This document shows, piece by piece, positions 5,562-5,608 of a DNA stretch of 5,608 bases. Each line of letters begins with the position of its first letter. Within the stretch, counting starts at the first letter, position 1. Both the position numbers and the translations under genes were made by a program. The stretch is taken from the NCBI GenBank assembly GCA_022360075.1, contig JAKSDN010000580.1:1-5608 (forward strand). The letters are read 5' to 3'. This DNA comes from Kiloniellales bacterium. Its GTDB lineage: Bacteria > Pseudomonadota > Alphaproteobacteria > Kiloniellales > JAKSDN01. The notes beneath the pieces were generated by a model. It was given only the letters and a program-made list of their open reading frames with translations, had not been told where the DNA came from and searched no databases.

Positions 5562-5608
5562 TCAGTACAGGCGACCGCCGTTCGGCACGTCGCGCTCCGG
5601 CCGCACCA
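5562..5608 (-). CDS. Possible C-terminal tail of a gene entering from the right edge
   Basis: The minus-strand frame ending in TGA at 5562 is open to the edge and reads VRPERDVPNGGRLY. Thirteen of these fourteen codons end in G or C, the pattern of the real genes here, and the peptide looks like an ordinary protein end. Fourteen codons are too few to name a product or to exclude chance; other frames are open here too. Confidence 0.3.
   Translation of the reverse strand, partial: VRPERDVPNGGRLY

Overview
This is a GC-rich window with strong G/C preference at third codon positions. Its genes look alphaproteobacterial, probably Rhodospirillales-like: the IlvE sequence and the MarR regulator / OmpR-type regulator order (petP-petR type) both fit that group. 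The assignment is by recognition only; no search was run.

Layout from left to right. (1) Positions 1-1115, minus strand: the N-terminal 371 codons of a five-helix membrane protein that runs off the left edge. It has a soluble helical C-terminal domain that I cannot name. (2) Positions 1116-1296: a spacer with a perfect 6-bp inverted repeat and a good intrinsic terminator for the next gene. (3) Positions 1297-2211, minus strand: branched-chain amino acid aminotransferase (ilvE), complete. (4) Positions 2212-2375: an AT-richer divergent promoter region in which the likely ilvE promoter (perfect TTGACA) and the likely promoter of the rightward operon overlap in opposite directions. (5) Positions 2376-5010, plus strand: a three-gene regulatory operon of MarR-family regulator, OmpR/PhoB-family response regulator and EnvZ-like membrane histidine kinase, the last two only 13 bases apart. 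(6) Positions 5007-5147, minus strand: a 46-codon single-helix membrane miniprotein whose stop codon overlaps that of the kinase. (7) Positions 5172-5561: mostly non-coding, with several hairpins and a weak candidate 30-codon ORF. (8) Positions 5562-5608, minus strand: possibly the last 14 codons of a gene entering from the right.

Working model: the kinase senses an envelope signal and phosphorylates the response regulator. The MarR protein at the head of the operon is placed to control its own promoter and, because the promoters overlap, possibly ilvE. In Rhodobacter capsulatus the PetP/PetR pair is needed for expression of the cytochrome bc1 operon. No bc1 genes are visible here, so the regulon in this organism is open. 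The most interesting items beyond routine annotation are the interleaved divergent promoters with a possibly leaderless regulator mRNA, the hidden miniprotein convergent with the kinase, and the unnamed domain of the left-edge membrane protein.
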